DNA of 64,000 nucleotides from Pararge aegeria. Its lineage: Eukaryota > Arthropoda > Insecta > Lepidoptera > Nymphalidae. The notes below the pieces were generated by a model that worked only from the letters and a program-made list of their open reading frames with translations, had not been told where the DNA came from and searched no databases. Made by a program: the position numbers and the translations under genes. The stretch spans positions 3,286,001 through 3,350,000 of the forward strand of contig NC_053187.1 in assembly GCF_905163445.1 (NCBI RefSeq), given 5' to 3'. Below, one piece after another: positions 36,901-41,917 of the stretch; the first letter of the stretch is position 1, and each line of letters opens with the position of its first letter.

Positions 36901-37615
36901 TTCAACCGATTGACCATCCACTGCTGGTCACGGGTATTGTGTAGGGCGTACCTAAAACATTGCGATAATAATTATACATGTGAATGTTTTGTTTTTATTA
37001 TTTATAAATTTTTTGTTATTGTTATTGTTTGAGTTGTTTTAAATAATTGCTTTTTTTTTTTTTAATTCTTTATGCAATATAGCTATAGATTATTAGAACT
37101 TGTTGAATTATTTTTATAGAACGGGGAGATGAATTGGGCAACTGTAATGTCTTCACGGGGTGTGTTTTTGCTAAATAAATAAAATCAACGCCTGGACGCA
37201 TGTCCAACTAGTTGAGGGCCGTCCAACAAAAGCTGCGTTTACCTGCGCGGCGTTGCCATTCAAGGGGGAACCTTGGGACCCCAACGTCCATCGGTTCTCC
37301 GAGCTATGTGCCCCGTTCATTACCACTTGAGCTTCACAACTCGCTGAGCTATGTCGGTAGCTCTAGTTCTTCTACAGATCTCATCATTTGATCACGTAGA
37401 GATACTCCTAGCATAGCTTGAAGTATATAAAATATGAAAAATATATTCACTGTTGTCAACAGCTCTACAAGGCGGTGGTGGAAGGAAACGGCATCGAGCA
37501 AACTAAACAATTGCAGAGAGAGCACATCAACAGCGCACGCGAAGTCCTTGACTCCTTCCCGTACTGTGACGCTCGTACTGCTCTCACTAACATCATTGTA
37601 GCTATGATACCTTAG
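6621..37615 (+). CDS. PDSS2: Decaprenyl diphosphate synthase subunit 2, complete seven-exon gene
   Basis: PDSS2 partners PDSS1 in the mitochondrial trans-prenyl transferase that makes the ubiquinone side chain. Coding exons: 6621-6925, 12017-12148, 12795-12983, 26342-26478, 35590-35750, 36643-36834, 37463-37615. All have GT-AG borders, and phases close to 1269 nt (422 aa plus stop; human protein 399 aa). The N-terminus is basic and Ser-rich, with few acidic residues in the first 30 positions, fitting a mitochondrial presequence. Recognisable blocks: YPTSFLSLRWVLSDEIANVA (exon 1), KNLIYNGKNNMQAWGLIVLL (exons 1-2), FGNKIALLSGDYLLAN (exon 3), HVLAAGALLGKSCSAALKLA (exon 5), SAREVLDSFPYCDARTAL (exon 7). 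Both aspartate-rich motifs of catalytic prenyl synthases are missing (TSHLVHKG stands near the first, LALAWQAFLDLEAF near the second), as expected for this non-catalytic subunit. The start ATG sits in caaaaATG, a good insect context. Confidence 0.95.
7080..7275 (-). mobile_element. Family D repeat, reverse orientation
   Basis: Shares ctacgagggttccaaacgcg and an agcccacaacaaacttagcc block with the reverse complement of 2270-2545. Confidence 0.6.
8490..8592 (+). mobile_element. SINE family B, 3' fragment
   Basis: Keeps cgcactgggccagcatggtg and the cgtagtgggccattatgggt end. Confidence 0.65.
8606..8955 (+). mobile_element. Possible Helitron-like element
   Basis: Begins near aaacgagcaattcttgtata, includes gaatcggctccaacggtttt and cgatctagctaggattcat, and ends cggacgaagtcgcgcgggtc then ctctagt. 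A start-end pattern of this kind and a CTAGT terminus recall lepidopteran Helitrons; no hairpin was proven. A related 5' part is at 27570-27720. Confidence 0.4.
9540..9610 (-). mobile_element. LINE 3' tail, minus strand
   Basis: ttaaggcggtcttatcacta followed by aagcgatctcttccaga is the reverse complement of the gatcgctt...aaggccgcctttgta tail seen at 2890-3412. Confidence 0.6.
10780..11285. mobile_element. Composite transposon debris
   Basis: Starts ctagtggtccctcgcgacgt and ends in a block, gcgccatctttcgggctgat to ggaggagttcagtgac plus tata-rich tail (11125-11285), that recurs at 27021-27180 and 32470-32632. Family unassigned. Confidence 0.5.
11376..11437. repeat. Perfect 29-bp inverted repeat with 4-nt loop
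   Basis: Arms 11376-11404 and 11409-11437 are exact reverse complements around attc. The arm begins ccgaatcggcgcggttgtag, much more GC-rich than the surrounding intron. Confidence 0.95.
12017..12148 (+). CDS. PDSS2: PDSS2 exon 2
   Basis: 132 nt, acceptor ttttcccatag, donor gttagt. Encodes NLIYNGKNNMQAWGLIVLLV followed by SKAAGHSPEIPDME, a hallmark PDSS2 stretch. Too short to stand out as an open frame. Confidence 0.93.
12209..12266. repeat. (CA)n / CCCACAC microsatellite
   Basis: Alternating CA units drifting to cccacac repeats; a similar stretch resumes at 12480-12530 after the MITE, which suggests the MITE inserted in the microsatellite. Confidence 0.85.
12267..12482. mobile_element. Fold-back MITE (family C), copy 1
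   Basis: Terminal cagtggagtgcacagaaggt pairs with ctctatgcacgccactg at the other end; inner halves (tccagtacgag, aaaaaacttaag) are also complementary, so nearly the whole element is one imperfect palindrome. Confidence 0.8.
12540..12735 (+). mobile_element. SINE family B, 5'-truncated
   Basis: Retains atcactttcttcaacggtga, the cgcactgggccagcgtggtg block and the end ttatgggttgatttgatgag. Confidence 0.7.
12795..12983 (+). CDS. PDSS2: PDSS2 exon 3
   Basis: 189 nt, acceptor ttctacacag, donor gtacgt. Encodes QRALAEVTEMIRTSHLVHKG and FGNKIALLSGDYLLAN. The DDxxD expected in a catalytic subunit is replaced near SHLVHKG. Confidence 0.95.
13125..13630 (+). mobile_element. RTE-like LINE, RT C-terminal fragment with frameshifts
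   Basis: Broken reading frames give LGWAAFGKLRDILTRVFEQC, RDQIRNEEIRRRTTVTDIVS and, further on, a VGRPPTRWTDDIRRVAGS-like block, ending gatgatgatgatga. Sister copies at 14785-15012 (-), 22995-23260 (-), 37190-37428 (-) and 57450-57820 (+). Confidence 0.8.
14038..14100 (+). mobile_element. SINE family B, 3' fragment
   Basis: Keeps ggtatgtggagtccacctgc and gtagtgggccagtaatcagt; abuts the next MITE. Confidence 0.55.
14098..14690. mobile_element. Fold-back MITE (family C), copy 2, split by an insertion
   Basis: MITE body 14098-14276 stops at catctgcatacc; its missing terminus, accctgtgcatacacctcta to caccactg, reappears at 14651-14690. The intervening 375 bp ends in an A-rich aataaataaataaagaag tail and is bounded by a possible atacc duplication, so a retroposed sequence probably landed in the MITE. 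Confidence 0.7.
14785..15012 (-). mobile_element. RTE-like LINE 3' fragment
   Basis: Encodes on the minus strand RTDGRWGLKVLEWRPRTGKR, SVGRPQTRWTDDIRRVAGSR and WNSLQKTYVQQWTSIG, the C-terminal tail of the same element as 13125-13630, here open. Confidence 0.85.
15440..15560 (+). mobile_element. LINE 3' tail
   Basis: gttgcctggcaaagatcgct and aaagccgcctttgtatccta, then tggtgtacaaataaag and an A-rich end. Confidence 0.65.
15774..15965 (+). mobile_element. SINE family B, 5' part
   Basis: gtgatagcccagttgttagg head, atcacttgcttcaacagtga and aacatagtgaggaaacc; broken off at atgttctgtg. Confidence 0.7.
16545..16795 (+). mobile_element. tRNA-headed SINE (family F)
   Basis: ctcaccctggcgcagcggtg head and gggttcggatccccgcaggg B-box-like block; ends with ccgagtgagattgcagtcaa and an A run. 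Opposite-strand copies at 16930-17135, 20300-20565, 31726-31880 and 61455-61960. Confidence 0.7.
16930..17135 (-). mobile_element. SINE family F fragment, minus strand
   Basis: ttattccactacatgaaagc start, aagatggtagcgggctaacc and accagaccagaccagcg. Confidence 0.6.
17487..17545. repeat. (GT)n microsatellite
   Basis: Interrupted GT array with a few GC and TT interruptions. Confidence 0.9.
18050..18180 (+). mobile_element. LINE 3' tail
   Basis: tcgcgacgtagcgataaggc then cgccttctgtatcctac and ggagtacaaataaagtg with an A-rich repeat end. Confidence 0.6.
18739..18868 (-). mobile_element. SINE family A, internally deleted
   Basis: Tail caatacacacatcgcaatcc and gactgatgaatatt, then a direct jump to gcccactgcgccagttggcc. 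Confidence 0.65.
19380..19560 (+). mobile_element. Non-LTR RT C-terminal relic
   Basis: With one stop, reads GVETWSL then LQDRRKMDALEMRCWRSILK and IPWTAFRANNSILKELNVKE, a motif series typical of LINE reverse transcriptase C-termini. No intact frame. Confidence 0.65.
19930..20075 (-). mobile_element. LINE 3' tail, minus strand
   Basis: ttttattgcacaccacaaaa and the gcggccatatcgcttcatag to ttccaggcaacc block are the reverse complement of the tail at 15440-15560. Confidence 0.6.
20300..20565 (-). mobile_element. SINE family F with a family-B-like head
   Basis: ttatttcactacaagttagc, gatggtagcggactaacttg, gaggatcaaacccgggacct; the final part, cccgaaagcgaagtcaaagt to cccactgggcc, matches the reverse complement of the family B head, so it looks composite. 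Confidence 0.6.
20784..20935. mobile_element. Degenerate family C MITE
   Basis: tacagtggcgtacacttcat at one side and gaccctgtgcacgccacc at the other; the centre has diverged. Confidence 0.5.
21400..21765 (+). mobile_element. Interspersed repeat ending ...aatattagtaggga
   Basis: gttgcccgcgacctcgtctg at the start; tttcatgaggatcggtcaag, cgtgaaagcgtaacaaactt and ataatattagtaggga at the end, a combination common in lepidopteran repeats. Class unassigned. Confidence 0.6.
22700..22855 (+). mobile_element. LINE 3' tail
   Basis: ggttgcctggcagagatcgc, aaggccgccatttgtattct, gtggtgtacaaataaag, ending in (aaat)n. Confidence 0.7.
22995..23260 (-). mobile_element. RTE-like LINE fragment, diverged
   Basis: Reverse complement resembles 13290-13520: gacccccgacgacgtggacg and an R/T-rich frame, degraded. 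Confidence 0.55.
23684..24255 (+). mobile_element. Two head-to-tail SINE family B copies
   Basis: Copy 1 from gtgatagcccagtaggctgg to about 23940; copy 2 begins at ataatgatgacccagtgggt and repeats the cttgctataacagtgac block, ending gtagtgggcaggtaatgaat. Copy 2 seems to have inserted at the tail of copy 1. Confidence 0.75.
24897..25130 (-). mobile_element. LINE 3' tail, minus strand
   Basis: cccttagtcgtctcgtacga and cattcgcgagaagagaaggg match the reverse complement of the tails at 900-1085 and 35425-35580. Confidence 0.55.
25189..25394. mobile_element. Fold-back MITE (family C), copy 3
   Basis: ggtggcgtgcatacaaggta start; central halves ctccagtactagttataaaa and tttttataactcgtactgga are near-perfect complements; end is ccctgtgcataccc. 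Confidence 0.8.
25825..26245. repeat. Two diverged direct repeats flanking a perfect hairpin
   Basis: 25835-25995 and 26095-26245 both carry ccagtccagca, ctatcatcagtagcc, ttcactgctg and gtgatcgcagta. Between them 26006-26026 and 26030-26050 are exact 21-bp reverse complements with a ttt loop. Confidence 0.85.
26342..26478 (+). CDS. PDSS2: PDSS2 exon 4
   Basis: 137 nt, acceptor catgttttag, donor gtaatt. Encodes NQELVELMSSAVRDLAEAEF followed by an acidic stretch GDRDEQNNPLPSRP, the place of the variable loop in PDSS2 homologues. Confidence 0.92.
27021..27180 (+). mobile_element. Interspersed repeat (family G)
   Basis: gcgccatctttcgggctgat, gaatctaaaccatccagg and aatcggtccagccgtctagg, then a tata-rich end; same block at 11125-11285 and 32470-32632. 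Confidence 0.7.
27570..27720 (+). mobile_element. Possible Helitron-like 5' fragment
   Basis: aaacgagcaactcttttata, cacacctccaacgattttca and cgtagctag match the start of 8606-8955. Confidence 0.4.
28881..29045. repeat. 39-bp tandem duplication with adjoining hairpin
   Basis: Two adjacent copies of a 39-bp unit beginning aaaattaagcttaatttgct and ending ccgcgaaaag; then actccgcgaaaa...ggagaatc pairs with gattctcc...ttttcgcggagt over 28948-28999, and an AT palindrome follows. Related sequence at 18925-19100 and 29285-29530. Confidence 0.8.
29285..29530 (+). mobile_element. Nonautonomous repeat with aattaagctta ends
   Basis: Includes ctgaggatgccccgctttcg, gagcgaaacgtgcggatctg and acagaaaattaagcttag; the reverse-complement relative is 18925-19100. 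Confidence 0.5.
29672..29835 (-). mobile_element. SINE family B, minus strand, truncated
   Basis: cgacagggcatgggtcccac, ccaccatgctagctccgtgc, ctctcaggcatgcaggtttc, caccgttgaagcaa. Confidence 0.7.
31258..31298. repeat. (AC)n microsatellite
   Basis: Interrupted AC array in intron 4. Confidence 0.85.
31551..31622 (+). mobile_element. SINE family B, central fragment
   Basis: tatcacttgcttcaactgtg then aacatcgtgaggaaacctgc and a gagagttct end. Confidence 0.65.
31726..31880 (-). mobile_element. SINE family F fragment, minus strand
   Basis: gaagatggtagcgggctaac, gtatcggaacgctaaatggc, ggatggtaactaggaacgg. Confidence 0.65.
32200..32440 (+). mobile_element. Interspersed repeat (family E)
   Basis: ttatttcaaataggcctgat, gtctgtttttagtgactcta and ccgaaaagagccggcaaaaa, a familiar lepidopteran repeat pattern; class unassigned. 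Confidence 0.55.
32470..32632 (+). mobile_element. Family G repeat
   Basis: gcgccatctgtcaggctgat, ccatccagggtgccacccaa and aggaggagttcagtgacata; see 27021-27180. Confidence 0.7.
33080..33279 (-). mobile_element. SINE family A, minus strand
   Basis: cgacaatacacacatcgcca to cagttgtgggccaatcggcc; most of the B-box segment is deleted. Confidence 0.75.
33495..33772 (-). mobile_element. SINE family B, full length, minus strand
   Basis: accacgctggctcagttcag, ctctcaggcatgcaggattc, gtgcgtgctgggattcgaaa and cttacccactgagctatcag, i.e. tail to head reversed. Confidence 0.8.
34645..34860 (+). mobile_element. SINE family B, 5'-truncated
   Basis: aaaatatcactagctttaac to gggccggtaatgggttgata, then a gaatgaatga tail. 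Confidence 0.75.
34917..35416. mobile_element. Nested SINE family A: plus copy inside a minus copy
   Basis: 34917-35042 is the tail of a minus-strand copy (cgacaatacacacatcgc-like), 35043-35299 a complete plus-strand copy, and 35300-35416 the head of the interrupted minus copy (gggaatcgaacccaccgcct). The junctions share an aaac(a/c) stretch that could be the target duplication. Confidence 0.8.
35425..35580 (+). mobile_element. LINE 3' tail abutting exon 5
   Basis: cccctactcttcccgtgggt, gcgactaagggaatg, ctactacaatctactccgat and ctgaccaacgtggtg; see 900-1085. It stops within about 15 bp of the exon 5 acceptor. Confidence 0.65.
35590..35750 (+). CDS. PDSS2: PDSS2 exon 5
   Basis: 161 nt, acceptor ttcctattccag, donor gtaaac. 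Encodes EWVARHVLAAGALLGKSCSA with the conserved GALLGKSC helix. The region just upstream of the acceptor is retroelement sequence. Confidence 0.94.
35751..36642 (+). other. PDSS2: PDSS2 intron 5
   Basis: 0.9 kb, AT-rich, with tracts like gttaagttagggcgcgaagt recalling the ends of common repeats. Nothing else recognised. Confidence 0.6.
36643..36834 (+). CDS. PDSS2: PDSS2 exon 6
   Basis: 192 nt, phase 0 to 0, acceptor ttttgtttccag, donor gtaaga. Encodes GYLFGCHLALAWQAFLDLEA, where the second DDxxD of catalytic paralogues would be, and GAPLAFTLEARPTLYSYIEA. Confidence 0.94.
36835..37462 (+). other. PDSS2: PDSS2 intron 6
   Basis: 0.63 kb. Besides the RTE piece below, 36895-36960 carries a short minus-strand end of the same element (cttcaaccgattgaccatcc). 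Confidence 0.65.
37190..37428 (-). mobile_element. RTE-like LINE fragment in intron 6
   Basis: Minus-strand frame reads MLGVSLRDQMMRSVEELELP; the plus strand shows accccaacgtccatcggttc, as in 14785-15012. It ends about 35 bp before exon 7. Confidence 0.75.
37463..37615 (+). CDS. PDSS2: PDSS2 exon 7 (terminal)
   Basis: 153 nt with stop TAG at 37613-37615. Encodes LYKAVVEGNGIEQTKQLQRE, HINSAREVLDSFPYCDARTA and LTNIIVAMIP. Decayed copies of its 3' part lie at 37686-37730 and 38105-38260. Confidence 0.94.
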   Translation, partial: LYKAVVEGNGIEQTKQLQREHINSAREVLDSFPYCDARTALTNIIVAMIP

Positions 37616-37685
37616 TACTCTCTTGTAAGTAATCAGTCCATGAAACACACATACATTTCTTCGGCTTAAAAAAACAGTTACCTTT

Positions 37686-37730
37686 CGTAATAAATTATCC
37701 GAATTATCGTAGCCACGATATCCTAGTACT
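37686..37730 (+). pseudogene. Relic of the end of PDSS2 exon 7 (copy 2)
   Basis: attatcgtagccacgatatc then ctagtact parallels exon 7's attgtagctatgatac then cttagtact. It reads as IIVATIS-stop against IIVAMIP-stop, after a one-base indel from the cgt codon. Confidence 0.65.
37689..37694 (+). terminator. PDSS2: Candidate PDSS2 polyadenylation signals
   Basis: AATAAA 74 bp after the stop codon; a second AATAAA lies at 37931-37936. Which is used cannot be told from sequence. Confidence 0.45.
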
Positions 37731-38104
37731 AATGTTCATCTTATTAGTTTGGAAAAGCTTTTTTTATTGTTTAATATCGCTAAATCGCGCGCGCTAAGTC
37801 CGCAGTAAAGGTATTCGTATAACCTTCGTTGCAATTTCAACCATATATAACCGTCAATAGAGTATAAATTTATATAATGGTGAATCTACGAAATCATCAA
37901 ATGGAAATTAACCTTATTGCGAATTATTTCAATAAACGTGTATAATTTTCACTAAATGTATTTAAAAGGTGGTGTGTTGTGTCTAGTGCCTTCGAATCCC
38001 TCGCCACGTCCAGGATTCCATTTTCCGTAACTTTTTGGGCGAGTCAAATTAGAACTCCGCAGTTTTGTTTAACAAAAAACTATGTTAATCTTGCTGTTAA
38101 ACAG

Positions 38105-38260
38105 ATGTTCTGGTGTCATAATAACCAAAACAGTTTACTTACAGCACATATAAGGAGCGCGTGCGAAGTTCTCGACTCCTTTTTATACCGTGGACGTATA
38201 AATCTATTTTAATTTCTAACTAATTCTGTCGTAGTTAAGGTGCCCTAGTAGGCTAGTACC
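38105..38260 (+). pseudogene. Decayed duplicate of PDSS2 exon 7 (copy 3)
   Basis: After an acceptor-like ttgctgttaaacag the phase-0 frame, same phase as exon 7, reads MFWCHNNQNSLLTAH and then IRSACEVLDSFLYRGRINLF-stop (stop 38210-38212), against HINSAREVLDSFPYCDART in exon 7. Beyond the stop, homology resumes: actaattctgtcgtagttaa then ggtgccctag aligns with actaacatcattgtagctat then gataccttag. The 5' third is shorter by about six codons and diverged. It could be a dead exon or, because phase and acceptor survive, a rarely used alternative last exon. Confidence 0.75.
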
Positions 38261-39406
38261 ACTGACATCCATTCTTCTAGAACCCAAGATAACTCTATTT
38301 TTTTCTGTCACCACACGGCAAACTAAGATTAAAAACCTTACTAATATAGATCGTGAATTCAGATTGAATATATATATATATAGGAATAATAATAACTACG
38401 TGAGGCTCTTACAAAACTATGTTAATATGAATACAAAATGGTTATAAATCGATTATTAGATACCAATTTGAATTATGTAGAAATATTATAAATGCTAAGT
38501 TCGAAACCGGCTCTTCTGGTGATATACGAAAATGTCAGATATTTTTATATGTGAATAATATTTAAATTGTTAACTCAGATGGCAAAATGGTAACTTGAGA
38601 TAATACTTTGTTATTATTTTTAGGTATAAAGTTTTCTATGTGTACTGAAGTGATTTAAATTTCTTATACTCTTATTGTGATATGCCGCAGCAATTATTAA
38701 GAAACCAGGGATATCGGCGAATCTTTAGGATACAACAACGTAGTTATATGACAAAATAACATTGTCTGTTTCCTAAAAAAAGTAATATAGTCCACGAAAT
38801 AATGAATGTTTAGTTTTGAATAAAGAAAGAAAAGGCTTACGAGAAAAGAACGGCGCGAAGCCTCAACAATCTCCAATCTGATATGGTTCCTTCAAACTAC
38901 AATATAGGGTTATTCAAAGGGCCTCAAAAGCCGGCATCGCATCGGTTGCTCCTCTGGTAATGGTTTTTATGAGTGGCGGTGATCTCCTAACATCAGGTGA
39001 CCCACTTGCTCGTTTGCCCGCTATTAATATTAAAAAAAAATCATTAATGATCCAAAGAAAAAATTCTCCGCGTCTACACAGTCTTATACAGAGGTTTGAT
39101 ATATCCTAAAGATTTGACGAAATGATTGATTTTACATTTCCCTGCGACAGATATATTTTTAATTACGAGTAATTTCAATTTCAAATAAAATACTCATAAG
39201 TAAATATATTTTGTGTCATCCAATTTATATTGTACAAAGAAAATATACAAATGAGTAGTTACCATAGTATGTTAAATTTTAATACTTATTCCATTCCATA
39301 GCCCGCTAAGCAACATGTGTCTGTTGCTTGGTGGGTGTAAACTCCATCTTGTTTCTCTTTTCAATAACGAGGTTTTCATAAAACGCCTACAACACGAAAA
39401 GTGCCG

Positions 39407-39520
39407 ACCTCCCTGGCGCAACGGTTAGCGCTGCGAATTTAAGTGTAATTTGGGAATTTATAATTTCTAAATTTTCTCTGGTCTGGCTTTGGCCGTGGCT
39501 AGTTACCACCCTACCGAAAA
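39407..39520 (+). mobile_element. SINE family F fragment
   Basis: gacctccctggcgcaacggt head, aatttataatttctaaattt and tctggtctggctttggccgt, then agttaccaccctaccg. Confidence 0.65.
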
Positions 39521-40079
39521 ATTGGGCTATAAAAGGTAGCGTGGTATCATACATTTTCAGATTATGATAATTAGACAGTGTATGTCAGATTTCTATAGCC
39601 GCTATAGTTTAATTTATTAATTATTATGCCAACAAATAATAAACGAACAAGATGGCGAATTTTAAATTCACCACTATGCCAGAAAATGCCTTGTCCTTGG
39701 CGCCAAGTCTGCTACTTTACATGATTTGTCATTATAACTACTATGCCAATGTAATTGTGTTCACAATGGTATTAAAATTGGATTGTAATTGAATTGGAGT
39801 AGACAGGGAAACAGTGTTGCCATTTGCAAAAATTGTTTGCAGAAGAAATTATCAAAAAACTACCATTAATTAATAATGTCTAAGTATGCAAACTTTTGAT
39901 TGAAATTATTTTTAAATGTTATTTATTTATGACTACCAAGTTGTCAAAACTGGCAATTAAGGTGTCAAAGATCGACCACAGAGATATACATCATTGTAAT
40001 AGACGACTCGGCCCCCAGTATTTTTTTTTTTTTTGATTATACATAACCTGCTAGTCTATTATCCTCTCGTTTTCCTTAT

Positions 40080-40200
40080 CCTAAAGCCTGGCAGAGATCG
40101 CTACAAATCGATCGAGCCGCCTTTTGGCTACTGCGTCTGTGTTTTTTTATTCTTCTGGTTTTTTTAACTTGTAAATAATAAATACGAATGTCCAATTAAC
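40080..40200 (+). mobile_element. LINE 3' tail
   Basis: aaagcctggcagagatcgct then gatcgagccgccttttggct and an aataaatacg end. Confidence 0.6.
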
Positions 40201-40483
40201 TAAAATTTGAATTACTTCATACACTGTAAAATTACTTGTCCATTGTAGGCTTGAAATGAGGTTTAAATTTCAGCTGTTATTTGTTTGATTACTGCCATTC
40301 AGGTGTAAACTATAAAGAAACTATGTAAGATCAGCATAATGTATTTTTTTCAAGTGATTATTTATTAGAAGTAAGTATCGTAAAGTTACTCGGTTGTACA
40401 CAAATCAATTCAGTCAGTATTAGAAATATAATACTATGTATAAAAAAATCTCTATACTAAACTTAATAGTGCAAATTTTATAT

Positions 40484-40882
40484 TTTGACGTGACAACGTC
40501 TTATAATTCGATGGAGCCGGCTGCACGCACGAAAAAACATGACGTGTTCGGCGTTACCTCGCTCTGAGGCGTTTCATTCAAGGCTTGAAGTGCAAACGGG
40601 AGCGCGGAACGTGCGACAAAGAGGCACAGTCGGCCTCCGCGTTCGACATCTGTCTCTCTCCTACTTGAGTGAGCGATGCATCCGCGTGGATAGCTTCTAT
40701 ACAATAATACATTTACATGTTTTCGGTAAGGATGAAGTGCAGTGAAAAGTGAATGTGGTGTGGTGGTGGTCTGGTCAATTGTTTATAGCAACGATAACAT
40801 CTATCAAACAAATAAAATTAAAATTTTCTTTTGAAAAATGCAACCATTCCATCAGTATTTTCTTACGACGTTGTCACGTTCA
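40484..40882. mobile_element. GC-rich nonautonomous DNA element with terminal inverted repeats
   Basis: acgtgacaacgtc at 40487-40499 is matched by its exact reverse complement gacgttgtcacgt at 40867-40879. The 0.4-kb interior (40500-40700) is CpG-rich against a very AT-rich background and contains no gene. I judge it a transposon rather than a promoter. Confidence 0.5.
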
Positions 40883-41689
40883 ACTATCGTCAGTAAGCAG
40901 ACTTTACAGACAACCAATTTTTTTTTTTTATTTAAGTAAGCCTAGTTTTTAATAACTTAAAAATCGTGATGTCGGTTTATTTACTGTTTTAGTCTCCAAC
41001 CAGTTCAAAAGTTATCTTGTACAGTGTTAAAATTTCTACATTTTACTTTTTTTAAACGATTGAGGTTTTTAAATGCATAAAAGACTTATTTCTCCGCCCT
41101 TAACGAAAATTTACGTTAAGGTTTAAAAATCCAGAACTAGTTTTTTTTTCTTAAATAATCAGTGTATCGTTGTGGCTTTTTTTTTAATTTAATTTAGGGA
41201 TTTTTGTACAGCCGATGTAGCGCCATTGTAAGACAGTAAATATATTTTACGCTATGCATATAATAGCACTTTGTATATTTTTACTTTTATATAATGTAAT
41301 GGGCTATTGCCCATTTTACGGCTCAAATATACCTTATACACAATAATATGTTTAATTTTTATTTAAACCCCGTTAGGGCTATCAAGTAAAGGGTGATTTA
41401 TACTAGACCGTGGCGTGGTATACTCGTATGCGATACGGATGAGACACGGATCTAAAGCTTCACGAACTGTATATGACGACAGTGAATGATATGTCGTCGC
41501 GGATCCTAGCCTAGCCGTCGCGTCGGTTAGCCCACAGCGTTTACGTACCAGCGACAGCGGCATTCTAAAGGTAATTGCTGCCTGATTCGACTGCCCTTTA
41601 CTGTGCCACTGCATGAAAGTAACAATCGGGCGAATATAAATATTAACTTAGTGGTTAAGGAAAAATTGTTACAAATATAATAAAAAATA

Positions 41690-41917
41690 AATATAGTACT
41701 AAAATACACACATCGCCATCTAGCCCCAAAATAAGCGTAGCTTGTGTGGGTACTAATATGACTGATGAATATTTTTATGAATAAAATACAGAAATACTTA
41801 TAATATACAGATAAACATTCATCTTCATCGCACAAACATTTTCCAGTTGTGGGAATCGAACCCACGGCCTTGGAATCAGAAAACAGGTTCGCTATCCACT
41901 GCGCCAGTCGGCCGTCT
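41690..41917 (-). mobile_element. SINE family A, full length, minus strand
   Basis: aatacacacatcgccatcta tail to gggaatcgaacccacggcct and gcgccagtcggccgtc head. Confidence 0.8.

Noticed and set aside
40501..40745. CpG-rich patch as promoter or first exon
   Set aside because: Exact inverted termini at both sides make a transposon more likely, and no spliced partner could be found.
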